A stretch of 64,000 nucleotides of DNA from Pachypanchax playfairii (lineage: Eukaryota > Chordata > Actinopteri > Cyprinodontiformes > Aplocheilidae), in the NCBI GenBank assembly GCA_006937955.1, contig SSNP01000340.1:206421-270420 (forward strand), given 5' to 3'. Below the pieces are notes generated by a model. The model was given only the letters and a program-made list of their open reading frames with translations, was not told the origin of the DNA and ran no database searches. Positions 1 through 10,559 of this stretch are shown here, in pieces (position 1 is the stretch's first letter; each line of letters opens with the position of its first letter). The translations under genes were made by a program, and so were the position numbers.

Positions 1-820
1 AAAAAAACCTTCAGAGTTCAGGTTGGATTGTTTACAGGTTTGATTGTTCACTTTAATCTACATTTAACAGTTTGGTGTTGAAATTTATTAGTCAGCTGTT
101 GGGGCCACAATGATCTATTTGTCTTATTCAGTGATTTTTTTCAGTTTTGACACGATGCAGAATCCTGCAGTGAGCTGCACTGATCTGACTGACTGAAAAA
201 CCGTTACACTGGCAAACTGACAGACACAAACTGACAGACACAAACTGATACAGATAGAGACAGAATCAGCTGGAACTTCGGCGCTCTGGTTTTCATCTGG
301 TGCGCATTTTATATTTTGACAGTGTGTGCGGACCTGCGGACCACTTATGTGCACCCCTGAACATCAGCCAGATCTCTTCTCTCCACCGAGGAAAAGCGAC
401 GCCGATACAAATTCGCGTTTGCCTTCTCCTTCGGTCACTTTCCTTCTTAGCCAATAGTCCCTCTAACGAACGTCCAGGAATTTTTTTTTTTTTTCGTGGT
501 AGGATCCACTTCCCGATAAGTGTCTCTCGGCTGTTTATTTGGATTCTCCGCCATGTCGACCTTCACGTTCTGCCGGCTGCTACGAGACACTGCGTTCTAT
601 TTCTTATTATTTTTCTTGTTGTGACATAAAAGACGTAATTTCATGTGCGACAGCGCGGGAATGTCGCAAGTCGACACGCAAAGTAAAAATTATATATATT
701 GAAAAATACCATGAGATGTTTGAGGAGCCGATCGGCTTAATCTGCATTGTGTCATCTCCTCTGATAGTGGCTTGGCTGAAACGGACATCCACGGACATGT
801 AAAAGTTACGCACTACAGCT
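1..820. mobile_element. Composite TTAA-target element, copy 1 (left end cut by window)
   Basis: This is the right-hand three quarters of the same element found complete at 59448-60535; the two align almost base for base. It ends with the inverted-repeat terminus at 799-820 followed by TTAA at 821-824. Bases 1-359 match the internal part of the hAT MITE at 10977-11928, including that MITE's right end CACCCCTG at 352-359. Bases 360-820 are unique to this family. It is non-coding: the short open frames here are interrupted and are not conserved between the copies. It lies downstream, in transcript terms, of the proteoglycan exon at 2497-3186. Confidence 0.85.
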
Positions 821-861
821 TTAAAAATAAAAAAAAAGCTGTTATGGTTTGTTTTTCTTCC

Positions 862-948
862 ACTTACTGTACTGAAAATGAACCGAACCGTGAAGTCAAA
901 ACCGAGATACGTACCGAACCGTGATTTTTGTGTACCATTACTCCCCTA
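862..948. repeat. hAT-type terminal remnant
   Basis: An AACCG-rich tract with two near copies of GTACCGAACCGTG ends at ACTCCCCT. This matches the terminal region of common vertebrate hAT elements whose ends read CAGGGG(T)GTAACGGTAC when reversed. No partner terminus is visible, so it is a truncated copy. Confidence 0.45.
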
Positions 949-990
949 ATATATATATATATATTATAGATTTTATATATACACACACAG
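948..990. repeat. TA-rich microsatellite
   Basis: A (TA)n run of about nine units followed by degenerate TATA/CACA units. Confidence 0.8.
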
Positions 991-1574
991 ATAGCAGGGT
1001 CATCAATGAACCCGGTGTGATCGGCACAGCAGGTAAACACAGAACTGATGTCTGGGGGTCTGGTTCACTAAAATCATGGGACTTGGGACCGTCTGCTTAA
1101 ATGGATGTCTCTGGCTGGGATGAAGTATGGAAATATATATCAACCCAGGTTGATTCTCATTTCTCTTTTATGACCGCGACACAGACTTAGTTTTAGTGTG
1201 AGCTGCTTAAGTTTTTCTGCTTTGCGCCCCATGTTACACAGAGGGGCTTCCCAAAACGCTCTCCACTTTTTTACCACACACAGGTAAAAACAACTCATAC
1301 TTCCTTTAGAGGTGTGATATTTACTGACAAGGTGCACGAGACCATTCTCTAACCCCCCACCACATTAAAAAAGCAAGAGACATCAAGACGTCAATGGTAC
1401 TGAGCGTTTGGATTTTGTTTGACATCTATATCTTTGACATCTACATCAATGGCACTGAATGAGTTAAGGATGCAATTAATTCATTACAAAGGCCTCGATA
1501 CATCTTTTTCAAAAGTCCCAACAGTAGTTCTTTTATCATTGTTATATTTTCCATTGCATTACCCATGGCAAATA

Positions 1575-1725
1575 TATTTTTGCATATATTTGCTTTCGGT
1601 AAAAGTACTTTTACTTTTTACTTTTAAATTACATTTTAAAATTAGAACTTTTGTACTTTTACTTGAGTAAAAAAATCCATAGATACTTTTACTTAAGTAA
1701 AAAGTAAAAAAGTGAGTACTTCATC
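1575..1725. repeat. Degenerate ACTTTTACTT-rich repeat (hAT-type)
   Basis: Repeated GTAAAAGTACTTTTACTT and ACTTGAGTAAA/ACTTAAGTAAA words are the internal signature of abundant fish hAT-derived non-autonomous elements. Termini were not identified. Confidence 0.4.
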
Positions 1726-1728
1726 TAC

Positions 1729-1759
<31 letters not shown>
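1729..1759. repeat. (GACA)n microsatellite
   Basis: About seven perfect GACA units. The apparent minus-strand open frame through this block is a by-product of the repeat. Confidence 0.85.
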
Positions 1760-2029
1760 TCCAACTCTAGAAACCCCCAGTGCATGAGCTGGTGGGGGAA
1801 CCAGTAAGCAGTGGGGAGCTTGGTGAGGGGACATAGGCCCTAATAAAGGGACATAAGGTATTGTAAGACAGAAGGGGAGTCTGAGACCCACCCTGACACA
1901 GACAAAGACAGACTTACATATACAAACAGATTTCATGGCTCCATCAAGTAAGTCAAGTTAAAATAATATTGGTTGGCCAGAGGGAGATCATCCAACTCAA
2001 TTTGACTCAGTTTGAGACAATGCCTCTTG

Positions 2030-2310
2030 CTGGGGTTTACTGGAATCTTAAAGCATTAGAAATTATTTTCTAACCCTTTCTAGACTGATGGATATAAATA
2101 AATTTGTTCCTCATCTGTTGTTTGAATAAGGGGAAAAATACTTTTTCAATTAGGGTTTGGATAGCTTTGTAAGTGAATACATCAAATAAAACCTTTTTTT
2201 CTTATTTGCTTGGGTTATCTTTGATATTGTATTAACTGATTAGAAGTTTTTAAGTGTGACAAAAAGCAAAAAAAATCTGTAAGGAGACAAATACTTTTCG
2301 ACAGCATGGG
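2030..2310. mobile_element. Tc1-type terminal remnant
   Basis: The AT-rich tract ending GGAGACAAATACTTTTCGACAGCA resembles the 3' terminal repeat region of Tc1-like transposons (AAATACTTTT near the tip). No transposase and no left terminus are present, so this is a solo-end fragment lying just past the proteoglycan exon. Confidence 0.45.
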
Positions 2311-2496
2311 AATAATAAAACTTCAAGTCCACCAAATCAGATGTAGTAGCAATTAGTCCTACAACAGTTTTATTTAGAGGTATATTTGCACTTTAGGGCC
2401 AACTGTTAACACCTACACCTCCCAAGCTGGGACAGAATCTAACTTAACATCCATCTATTCCCTTAAACTGAATGATATACTGCTGGTTTAACTTAC

Positions 2497-3186
2497 CTGA
2501 CTCGTTTGCTTTTGGCACACTGACAATGATGACATGGATAGGGGGTTTGGCAGATGAGTCCCCACTCAGAGAAATGGCCACAGGCTGTCCTCGGTCAAAC
2601 TCCAAGTTGGCTTGAGGAGTGGCTTCATCTTTGAAAACCAGTGAAGCTTGTTGACCGACTTCTGTGGTGATAGATGGGTGGTCTGGTTCTGTTGTGACAA
2701 TCATTTGATGAGGTGAAGAGCTCAGAGTTGTTTCAAGTATTGAGGTATCCATCCCTGTAGTTACCACTTTGGTGCTAACATTCCTACCATCTCCATCTCC
2801 CGTGCCACTGCTTTCAATATGTGCAGGTGCTGTTGGACCTGCCTCTGTACTCCCATGGGAGATGTCCAAGTGTTCAGTCTGTGTTTGGGAGCTGAGTAAA
2901 GTAGGGAGCTGTATGGCGTTCAAAGTGTCTCCTCGTAATGGTACTGACTCTATCAGGTGAATGTTTGAAAAATGTATAAGGTCATAGTCATCAAAGGTGG
3001 TGGTGGGGATTGCAGTATGAGTGGAGGTGAGGACTAAATGCGGACTTTCTGTTGGGGAACGTGGGACAAGATCTGGTGTTCCAGTTTGAAGTTCTGCCCG
3101 GTCAGAATGTGAGGATGTTGGTGTGTGCAGGTTGTATGTGAGCTGACTCATCTGTGGGCTAACAGTGGTTGGATCTGGCAGTTTCT
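2497..3186 (-). CDS. vcan: Lectican (versican-like) glycosaminoglycan/mucin-type exon
   Basis: A 690-bp internal exon on the minus strand follows the Link 2 exon. The acceptor is TTCTCTTACAG ending at 3187 and the donor is GTAAGT at 2496. Its first two bases join the last G of the Link 2 exon to make a Glu codon, and it ends on a single base, so it is a symmetric phase 1-1 exon that could be skipped without a frame change. The 230 codons are rich in Ser, Thr, Pro, His and Glu with no Cys, as expected of the extended, O-glycosylated central region of lecticans. Possible chondroitin-sulfate sites are few: ESSGTGDGDG, LSGD and NESG. NVS and NES are N-glycosylation sequons, and an RGD occurs in VPLRGDTLN. 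It is much shorter than mammalian versican GAG exons (inference: a reduced or alternative central exon). The gene name rests on the Link exons upstream. Confidence 0.7.
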
Positions 3187-3542
3187 CTGTAAGAGAATAA
3201 ATGTAAAAAACAATAAGTGATCAAGAAAATACACTCAAAAATCTGAATTACATCAGTCAATTTTAGCCTGTGTTCTTGTATTCAGCATGCCAGGGTTCAG
3301 TTAACAACAGTATGCATAACTACTTATAAACCACTGTTAATTTACCCTTAAACCACTAAAGTTTTCTAAGCAAATTGATTCAGTTTTTTACTTTATTTTC
3401 TAATTTAATATTTTATGTGTGACTGCACATAAATCTTGTGTTAAAATCAAAGATATATCTGTGAAGCTGGTGCAACTCTGCTACTTTGGTGGTTAAAGGG
3501 CTAAAATGTTTCTTTTGACAGGTTATCTTAGTGAGTCATTTT

Positions 3543-3582
3543 ACACACACACACACACACCCACACACACACTCACACACAC
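3543..3582. repeat. (CA)n microsatellite
   Basis: CA dinucleotide run with two single-base interruptions. Confidence 0.85.
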
Positions 3583-4257
3583 ATTTAAATTACTAAAATA
3601 ACCCTTGATAATAACAGTTTAAAGATTTGGCATTTTATCTGAAAGTTCTAAAAGCACTGTGTATTCTACCACTACAAACAGCATGTCTTTGTTTTTAGAA
3701 TTTTAATAATGTGATTTTTCAGTACAATCCTTAGCTGAAGAATCAGTGTAACCACTTCAGAATAGAAGGATTTTTTTCATTCCAACAATTACTCTTGTTT
3801 TTATTGTGAGATGACACTGTCTGAGGAAATTTAAAGTTAGAATTTTTTTTTATTTGCACAGTGTTATGGGTGAGTTTACATCAGTCTTGATAAATGTTGC
3901 ATGTCCAAGCTGATTGTTCCTGTAGTGATGATTATAACTAAAAGATGGCATAAACAACTGTGCTGAGCAACTCTGCCAGCTGTTCGAAAGTGCTGATGTC
4001 ACTTCACAGAGAAGCAATGAGATATAGCTTCTGTAAAGTGACCAGATCAAACTGAACAAAATGTCTCTGGAGACATGTGACACAACAAAGTGTCACATGT
4101 CATCACTTCCAATGCCACCTGTGCTTAGTGATCCCCATACCTTCATCTTAGTTATTTTAATTCTGTGAGTTGAGTTTTATTCTTAGTAGTATTATGTTTG
4201 GATTATATTTGTTCTGTTTGCATTAAGTTGTGTGTGTATTCTTGTTTTCTACCCTAC

Positions 4258-4545
4258 TGATGACCAGTTTTGAGATATTTACTATCCTTCTGGGGACTGA
4301 GGGTTCTTGTGGGAACCGAAACTTGGGCCTCACACAGGGGACTCCCTTTTTTAGGGTTAGGGGTCAGCTTTAGAGGTATGGTGTGAATTGAGTTTCAGTT
4401 GTGCTTAGGGTTAGGTATAGATCAGTAATGGTTAAGATTAGGAAAAGGGTTTGGGTTAGGCATAAATCCAGTTACTAAAGATCAATGGAAGTCAATGTAC
4501 GGGCCCCACAAGGATAGCAAAACAAATGTGTGTGTGTGTACTCAG
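4258..4545. repeat. GGGTTAGG-containing dispersed repeat with TG tail
   Basis: The sequence contains GGGGACTGAGGGTTCTTG, several GGGTTAGG words and CCCCACAAGGATAGCAAAACAAATG, then (TG)n. I recognise this as a widespread teleost repeat that often flanks TG microsatellites. The telomere-like words are too degenerate for interstitial telomeric sequence. Confidence 0.4.
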
Positions 4546-4554
4546 CTCATCTTT

Positions 4555-6512
4555 TACATGATCTTTTTTTTTTTCGCATTCGCGGGTGAGTCCCGGCTGC
4601 AAGTTGCAACGCTCCTCCGACTTTTGCCAATTTTTCTGCACTTTTTATTATTATTTGCTGTAATTTTGACAATCCTCGGACAAATATCATTTTCATATGA
4701 GATACCGACCACTGCAAACTCTGGTCTGGACTATTTTTCATTTTAGTCGTTTTTGCCACTTTCGCTACCGGCATGTGTGTTGGTCCACGTCCTCAGCGCA
4801 TCTACACAAAGGAACAGCTGATCGCCCTCTGGGGTGTGGTGGTAAAGCTGCGCGACAGGTACAAGATACCTGCGGAGGTGCTCAAATGGACTATCAGAGG
4901 ACTTTGGCAGGACGAAAACTCTGTGAAAAGAAGCGCTGCTTCAGGCCGGCTGTCCCCTCTGTTATCATGGGGAATGTACGCTCATTGCCGAAGAACATCG
5001 ACGAGCTGGCGGCGCTCACGCGGTACCGGAGGGAGTACAGGGAACCGAGCGTCATGACTTTCACGGAGTCGTGGTTAACCTCGGACATCCCGGACTCTAC
5101 TGTCGCCATTAACCACTTTCACCTGGCGGACAGAACTGCGGAGAGCAGTAAGAAGAGAGGAGGAGGGCTGGTAGTGTTTGTGAACGAGGAGTGGTGCAAA
5201 CCCCGACACATCACGGTAAAGGAGCAGATGTGCAACAGGGATATTGAGCTGTTAGCTGTTAACATGATGCCATACTATCTACCACGGGAGTTCACACAGA
5301 CTATTGTTTTAGCAGTGTATGTTCCCCCACATGTAAACGCTGACACTGCCTGCGACGCGCTGCTCTCATGCACCAGCAGGCTGCAGACACAGCACCCACA
5401 AGCCCTTGTCCTCATCTATAGAGACTTCAACCACGCTCTTCCCTCCTCTGTGCTGCCCACCTTCTCCCAGTATGTCACCTGCCCCACAAGAAACAACAGA
5501 ACTCTGGACTTGTTCTTCTGCAACACCAAAGATGCCTATACTGCATCAGCATTTCCTCCTCTGGGCAACGGGGATCACAACATCATCCACCTGCGCCCTG
5601 TGTACTCACCTCTGGTACACAGAGAGCCGGTTGTGACCCGTGTGTTGAGGAAATGGGGTGAAAGCAGTGCAGAGGGTCTGAGGGACTGCTTTGGAACCAC
5701 GGAGTGGCCGGTGCTCTGTGCTCCCCATGGTGAGGACATCAATGCCATGACAGAGTGCATCTCTGGCTACATAAACTTCTGTTATGAGAACACTGTACCC
5801 ACCCAGACGGTGCGTTGTTTCTCCAACAACAAGCCATGGATTAACCCTGGCATCAAGGCTCTGCTGAAAGAGAAGAAGAGAGCCTACAGGTCAGAGGACA
5901 GGGAGGAGCTGAAGGCTGCACAAAAGAGGCTCAGGAGGAACATCTGGTAGACCAAAGATGCCTACAGGAGGAAGATGGAGCAGCAGCTGCAGCAGAACAA
6001 CATTTGGGAGGTGTGGAGAAGCCTAAGTACAGTCTCTGGCTTCAAAGTGTCTCCTGTACAGACGGAGGGAGATACTCGTTGGGTTAATGATTTGAACTCG
6101 CATTTTCTGAGATTTGATCTGTCACCCCTCCCCCCATGCAGCTTGCCAGCCCTCAACTCAGGTCAGGACAATGGCTTCTTCACACCTCTGCGATGGCCCA
6201 TCAGCTTTCACACGGACTCACACTCCCCACTCCATCCCCCAACACACTGCTGCCATCATCACCACCAACACCCCTGCCCCCCTGCACAGAGCCATGTCCA
6301 CCTCTCTCCTTCAGTGCAGTCCAGGTGAGGAGAGAGCTTAAGAACATCAGGCCCAGGAAAGCAGCTGGACCAGATGGCCTCAACTCCAGGCTCGTTAAGT
6401 CCTGTGCAAATGAACTGTCTGGGATCATGGAGCATGTCTTCAACCTGAGCCTGAGGGTGGTACTTTCCCCAATTGTGGGACAAATAAAGGATTTCTTATC
6501 TTCTTATCTTAT
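4555..6512 (+). mobile_element. Rex1/CR1-like non-LTR retrotransposon, RT-deleted
   Basis: This LINE copy has a 5' region, an endonuclease reading frame (4697 onward), the first part of the reverse transcriptase region, and then an abrupt jump at about 6459 into the 3' end (GTGGGACAAATAAAGGATTTC followed by TCTTA repeats). Most of the RT domain is therefore missing. The pentanucleotide tail after a GTGGGACAA(T)TAAAGGA motif recurs at 33582-33690, so both copies share a 3' end. Same orientation as the Tc1 element downstream; unrelated to the host gene, which is on the other strand. Confidence 0.8.
4697..6460 (+). pseudogene. LINE ORF2 remnant: AP endonuclease plus start of RT
   Basis: The frame from 4697 carries an apurinic-endonuclease-like domain: GNVRSLPKNIDEL (strand 1), TFTESWL (catalytic Glu motif, normally TETWL), GGGLVVFV, YRDFNHA (normally GDFN; the Gly is changed to Arg) and GDHNIIHL (the SDH-type catalytic motif). 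It stops at TAG 5948-5950, but the same frame continues after the stop with a basic linker to about 6130. A frameshift then leads to the RT start, RPRKAAGPDGLNSRLVK. Known for the family: the endonuclease nicks target DNA and RT primes on it. Stop, frameshift and RT deletion make this copy dead. Confidence 0.8.
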
Positions 6513-6587
6513 CTTTGCCAAAATAGAGTTAAAAATTGAGTTCTTGCCCCACTGCTGCTGAGAATAGACACTTCTTCCAGCTGCTCC

Positions 6588-7492
6588 TAGGGATGGGTAC
6601 CGAACCCCGGTATTAAATTAGCCCCGGGGCTGATTCTGATGGTCTACCCGGAACAATAAGCTTCATCATGCCTTATCGGTTCTCTTAACGGTAAATCAAC
6701 TTCCTTTTGCGGGAGATATAAACACAAGCCAAACACTGTATTGGCAGCCCACTCCTCCTTAACAAGCACACACGCCACGGGGACTGATGGTGGGAGGGGG
6801 GACAGCTGCGCGCTCCCGTGTTCGCCTCGTGCTCTCACTAGAAGCTCTGTTCACCAGCAGGTACACGCAGGTACATACGATGGCAGAGCGAACAAAAAGA
6901 TCCCAAATTTGGCTTCATTTTACAAAAATAGATACAGACAATGCATGCTGTCACAAATGCAATAAAAGCTTTTGCTTGCAAAGGGGGGAGCACGAGTAGT
7001 TTGACCAAACAACTCAGTAAAATACTCCTAAAAACACACAGAGATAAACAGTGTGTCATTGACTGAGTGCTGCAACAACAACAAGCCCTGAATCAGAGGG
7101 TTTATTTTGCACTCAACACTTTAACGTTCAAAATCTTTCATTTTGGGTCTTAATTACACTGTTTGATGGGGAAGTTATGTTTGATATTTTTTATTTGAAT
7201 ACCTTAAAATTTTTAAAATAGTATTTTTGGTTGATATATAAAATAAGTTGTGTTAGTGTAGTGTTTAATACTGTTTTTATTAACTTATTCATTTCGTACT
7301 TTTTATTATGTAGTTTTTTTTCCATGCTTTGCTGTTCCAATTGTTAAAAAAATAGAATAATTAAAGTTAATTATTTGTGTTTTAGTCTTTAAAAAAAAAA
7401 GTACCGATAAGGGTACAGATAAAGTACCGGATCGATAAGGAGTATCATTAAGAGTAGTAGTACCCATAAATCCTTAATGATACCCATCCCTA
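6588..7492 (+). mobile_element. hAT transposon deletion derivative
   Basis: The termini TAGGGATGGGTA (6588) and TACCCATCCCTA (ending 7492) are perfect inverted repeats flanked by an identical 8-bp target duplication, GCTGCTCC (6580-6587 and 7493-7500). The 8-bp TSD and the BED finger inside establish a hAT element. At 905 bp it keeps only the transposase N-terminus, so it depends on a partner for movement. The intact TSD suggests a clean insertion with little later disturbance. Confidence 0.92.
6880..6999 (+). pseudogene. BED-type zinc finger of hAT transposase (N-terminal fragment)
   Basis: The 39-codon frame beginning MAERTKRSQIWLHF has the BED-finger layout: a conserved aromatic (W) and HF, then DNACCHKCNK giving the CxxC pair. 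The frame stops before the His pair of the finger is complete. BED fingers give hAT transposases their DNA binding. The catalytic hAT domain is absent, consistent with internal deletion of the parent element. The upstream ATG is in frame with a longer open stretch from 6787, but the family normally begins near the MAE. Confidence 0.65.
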
Positions 7493-7571
7493 GCTGCTCC
7501 CTTATCTAATTCCCCCCCATTCTGACCTGCTTTGTGTCTGCACCTCATTGTGTGTTTTTCTCTGCTGGCAG

Positions 7572-7728
7572 CTGCAAACGCAAATTGAAAATGGATCTGG
7601 TTTCGTGGTCACGCAACACATTGGACAGAGTTTTTTCAAACCTAAGGCTGACAAAGGGGGAGCCGTCATGCCCGGAGTCGACCCTTCCGGCCAGGTTTAC
7701 CATGGATTCCTGGGGCGAATGGAAGACG
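7572..7728 (+). other. Exon-like open segment of unknown origin
   Basis: A 157-bp segment is bounded by an acceptor-like pyrimidine tract with TGGCAG (ending 7571) and a donor-like GTATGC (7729). It is open in two plus-strand frames; one reads GFVVTQHIGQSFFKPKADKG and then PGVDPSGQVYHGFLGRMEDG. I do not recognise a family. It could be a captured gene fragment, a decayed retroelement piece or chance. It lies on the strand opposite the host gene. Confidence 0.15.
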
Positions 7729-7890
7729 GTATGCCTGTCTGTTCTAGTTTGTCGAAGACATGGAGGATGTGTACATATTATTGATTATTGATCATGGGAT
7801 ACTCGCTGATTGGTGCTGGCGGTTACCTGACGTATCTAGAAATTCTAAAGTTGTGCAATGGATGGGCTGCATCTGGCAACACTTGGACTA

Positions 7891-8448
7891 ACCACTGCTT
7901 TCCACTGAACGCGCAACAGACATGTAACATTAGTGATGCGTAATACATGGCTGATAGCCACCATTAAATTCAATGAGACCCTTTCCGCTGCGTGCAAAGA
8001 AGTGTGCATGAGTCACATCCCAGAAGCGTAGTGTCGCAAGCATTACATGGCAGTTCTATTTTTTAGGCGGTATGCTTCTAAAACGCATCAAGTTCAGCAG
8101 TTATTTTGGACCAGACAGGAAATCAGGCGTTCGTACCTGGAAGTTTCAAAATAAACACGTGCGGATTTCTGTTTGCGAGGTTTGAAGTCTGTAGGTGGTG
8201 TGAAAAAAAGCCACAAACCTTCTGGATACATGTTGATATCTTTCTCCCAGCTTGTTGTTGCGTGTACTGATGAAATCACTCGAATTTTTGCTATTCTCAT
8301 GAGATTTCATAATTTTCCGGGACCACCTGGATGTGACGCTGCGTGAGTGATTTACGCGTGTGAAGCGCTCCCAGTAGGAAGGGACGTGCTGCTGATTGCG
8401 CGAGCAAAATGTTGTGTGCTGCTGATGTGTCCAGTGGAAAGGAGGGGT
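7891..8448. mobile_element. TIR element, CTTTCCACTGG family, copy 1
   Basis: The left end ACCACTGCTTTCCACTGAAC is the imperfect inverse of the right end GTCCAGTGGAAAGGAGGGGT. The internal words TTGTTGTTGCGTGTACTGATGAAATCA recur in diverged form in the larger copy at 34475-36015. The right-hand 100 bp recur inverted at about 23456-23520. No target duplication is recognisable and it is non-coding. Superfamily not assigned. Confidence 0.6.
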
Positions 8449-8941
8449 AAGAGATTCGGAGATCTGGATCGCAAACTGGATACTGTCTTGGAGCAGTACT
8501 GCAACCAGCAGGCTGCAAATCTCGAACAGGACCGGTAGGGTAGGTTCAGGAACAGGACCGCAAACTGGGTGTGCTGCTGGATCTCAATAGAAGTATTGGC
8601 GCCACCTTGGAAAAGTTGCAGGTTCGGCTCAGAGTGGAGAAGTAATTTGTCTGTTTTGGACCTTTTCCACTAAATAGTGCACCATAAGGACATAAAAGAA
8701 CTGTTGGAATACTTCAGCTCTGCACTACTCTCTCTTATCTAATTTCGGCTGGCCTCCAGGCCAAATACTCTCAAACTTGACACGCAGCCCCCTCCTTCGC
8801 TAGATCACTCGGCACCAAAAGACTGTGGTAAAGACATAACATTGGCGTTGTCACAGACCTAGTGGTGTCTTATATCTCTCTGGTTTCTACACCTAGGTTT
8901 ATGTGTGCTTATATATATCATGAAAGATCATGAAATATATA

Positions 8942-10540
8942 CAGTGGGGCAAAAAAGTATTTAGTCAGCCACCAATTGTGTAAGTTCTCCCACTTAAAAA
9001 GATCAGAGAGGCCTGTAATTTTCATCATAGGTATACCTCAACTATGAGAGACAAAATGAGGAAAAAAAATCCAGAAAATCACATTGTCTGATTTTTAAAG
9101 AATTTATTTGCAAATTATGGTGGAAAATAAGTATTTGGTCACCTACAAACAAGTAAGATTTCTGGCTTTCACAGACCTGTAACTTCTTTAAGAGGCTCCT
9201 CGGTCCTCCACTCGTTACCTGTATTAATGGCACCTGTGTGAACTCGTTATCAGTATAAAAGACACCTGTCCACAACCTCAAACAGTCACGCTCCAAACTC
9301 CACTATGGCCAAGCCCAAAGAGCTGTCAAAGGACACCAGAAACAAAATTGTAGACCTTCACCAGGCTGGGAAGACTGAATCTGCAATAGGTAAGCAGCTT
9401 GGTGTGAAGAAATCAACTGTGGGAGCAATTATTAGAAAATGGAAGACATACAAGACCACTGATAATCTCCCTCGATCTGGGGCTCCATGCAAGATCTCAC
9501 CCCGTGGGGTCAAAATGATCACAAGAACGGTGAGCAAAAATCCCAGAACCACATGGAGGGACCTAGTGAATGACCTGCAGAGAGCTGGGACCAAAGTAAC
9601 AAAGGCTACCATCAGTAACACACTACGCCGCCAGGGACTCAAATCCTGCAGTGCCAGACGTGTCCCCCTGCTGAAGCCAGGACACGTCCAGGCCCGTCTG
9701 CGGTTTCCTAGAGAGCATTTGGATGATCCAGAAGAGGATTGGGAGAACATCATATGGTCAGATGAAACCAAAATAGAACTTTTTGGTAGAAACTCAACTT
9801 GTCGTGTTTGGAGGGGAAAGAATGCTGAGTTGGATCCAAAGAACACCATACCTACTGTAAAGCATGGGGGTGGAAACATCATGCTTTGGGGCTGTTTTTC
9901 TGCAAGGGGACCAGGACGACTGATCCGTGTAAAGGAAAGAATGAATGGGGCCATGTATCGTAAGATTTTGAGTGAAAACCTCCTTCCATCAGCAAGGGCA
10001 TTGAAAATGAGACGTGGCTGGGTCTTTCAGCATGACAATGATCCCAAACACACCGCCCGGGCAACGAAGGAGTGGCTTCGTAAGAAGCATTTCAAGGTCC
10101 TGGAGTGGCCTAGCCAGTCTCCAGATCTCAACCCCATAGAAAATCTCTGGAGGGAGTTGAAAGTTGTTGCCCAGCGTCAGCCCCAAAACATCACTGCTCT
10201 AGAGGAGATCTGCATGGAGGAATGGGCCAAAATACCAGCAACAGTGTGTGAAAACCTTGTGAAGACTTACAGAAAACGTTTGACCTCTGTCATTGCCAAC
10301 AAAGGCTATATAACAAAGTATTGAGATTAACTTTTGTTATTGACCAAATACTTATTTTCCACCATAATTTGCAAATAAATTCTTTAAAAATCAGACAATG
10401 TGATTTTCTGGATTTTTTTTCCTCATTTTGTCTCTCATAGTTGAGGTATACCTATGATGAAAATTACAGGCCTCTCTGATCTTTTTAAGTGGGAGAACTT
10501 ACACAATTGGTGGCTGACTAAATACTTTTTTGCCCCACTG
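8942..10540 (+). mobile_element. Tc1-like DNA transposon, full length, copy 1
   Basis: The 1599-bp element starts CAGTGGGGCAAAAAAGTATT and ends with the exact inverse, flanked by TA on both sides (8940-8941, 10541-10542). The terminal inverted repeats are about 200 bp long and nearly perfect, which is long for Tc1 elements. They enclose a single transposase gene. A second copy sits at 46832-48432 and differs at only a few positions, so both probably inserted in recent evolutionary time. All parts needed for a mobile unit are present by inspection. Confidence 0.95.
9305..10324 (+). CDS. Tc1/mariner-family DD34E transposase, open reading frame intact
   Basis: The uninterrupted 339-codon frame starts at the ATG of MAKPKELSKD; the family length is about 340. 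An N-terminal paired-like helix-turn-helix pair (residues about 10-105, including GVKKSTVGAIIRKWK) binds the terminal repeats. The RNase-H-fold catalytic core follows, with Asp153 (WSDETK), Asp244 (QHDNDPKH) and Glu279 (NPIENLW); the 34 residues between the last two fit DD34E. The glycine-rich KHGGGNIMLWGCF block is also present. Against copy 2 it lacks one codon in KVRVAQ (here KVVAQ) and carries Cys62 and Trp84 where copy 2 has Arg, both from CpG-to-TpG changes in the DNA-binding half. It is therefore open but may be impaired. Function: cut-and-paste excision and insertion at TA. Confidence 0.93.
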   Translation: MAKPKELSKDTRNKIVDLHQAGKTESAIGKQLGVKKSTVGAIIRKWKTYKTTDNLPRSGAPCKISPRGVKMITRTVSKNPRTTWRDLVNDLQRAGTKVTKATISNTLRRQGLKSCSARRVPLLKPGHVQARLRFPREHLDDPEEDWENIIWSDETKIELFGRNSTCRVWRGKNAELDPKNTIPTVKHGGGNIMLWGCFSARGPGRLIRVKERMNGAMYRKILSENLLPSARALKMRRGWVFQHDNDPKHTARATKEWLRKKHFKVLEWPSQSPDLNPIENLWRELKVVAQRQPQNITALEEICMEEWAKIPATVCENLVKTYRKRLTSVIANKGYITKY

Positions 10541-10559
10541 TATATATGTATTCTCCTGT

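Noticed and set aside
4320..4470. GGGTTAGG words as an interstitial telomeric repeat
   Set aside because: The units are irregular and separated by unrelated sequence belonging to a dispersed fish repeat.
4773..5057. Separate 94-codon plus-strand gene
   Set aside because: It overlaps the LINE endonuclease frame and has no independent support, though it may include the LINE's true upstream frame before a shift.
9358..9954. 198-codon minus-strand open frame inside the Tc1 element
   Set aside because: It is the antisense shadow of the transposase, has no family features, and the same shadow recurs in copy 2.
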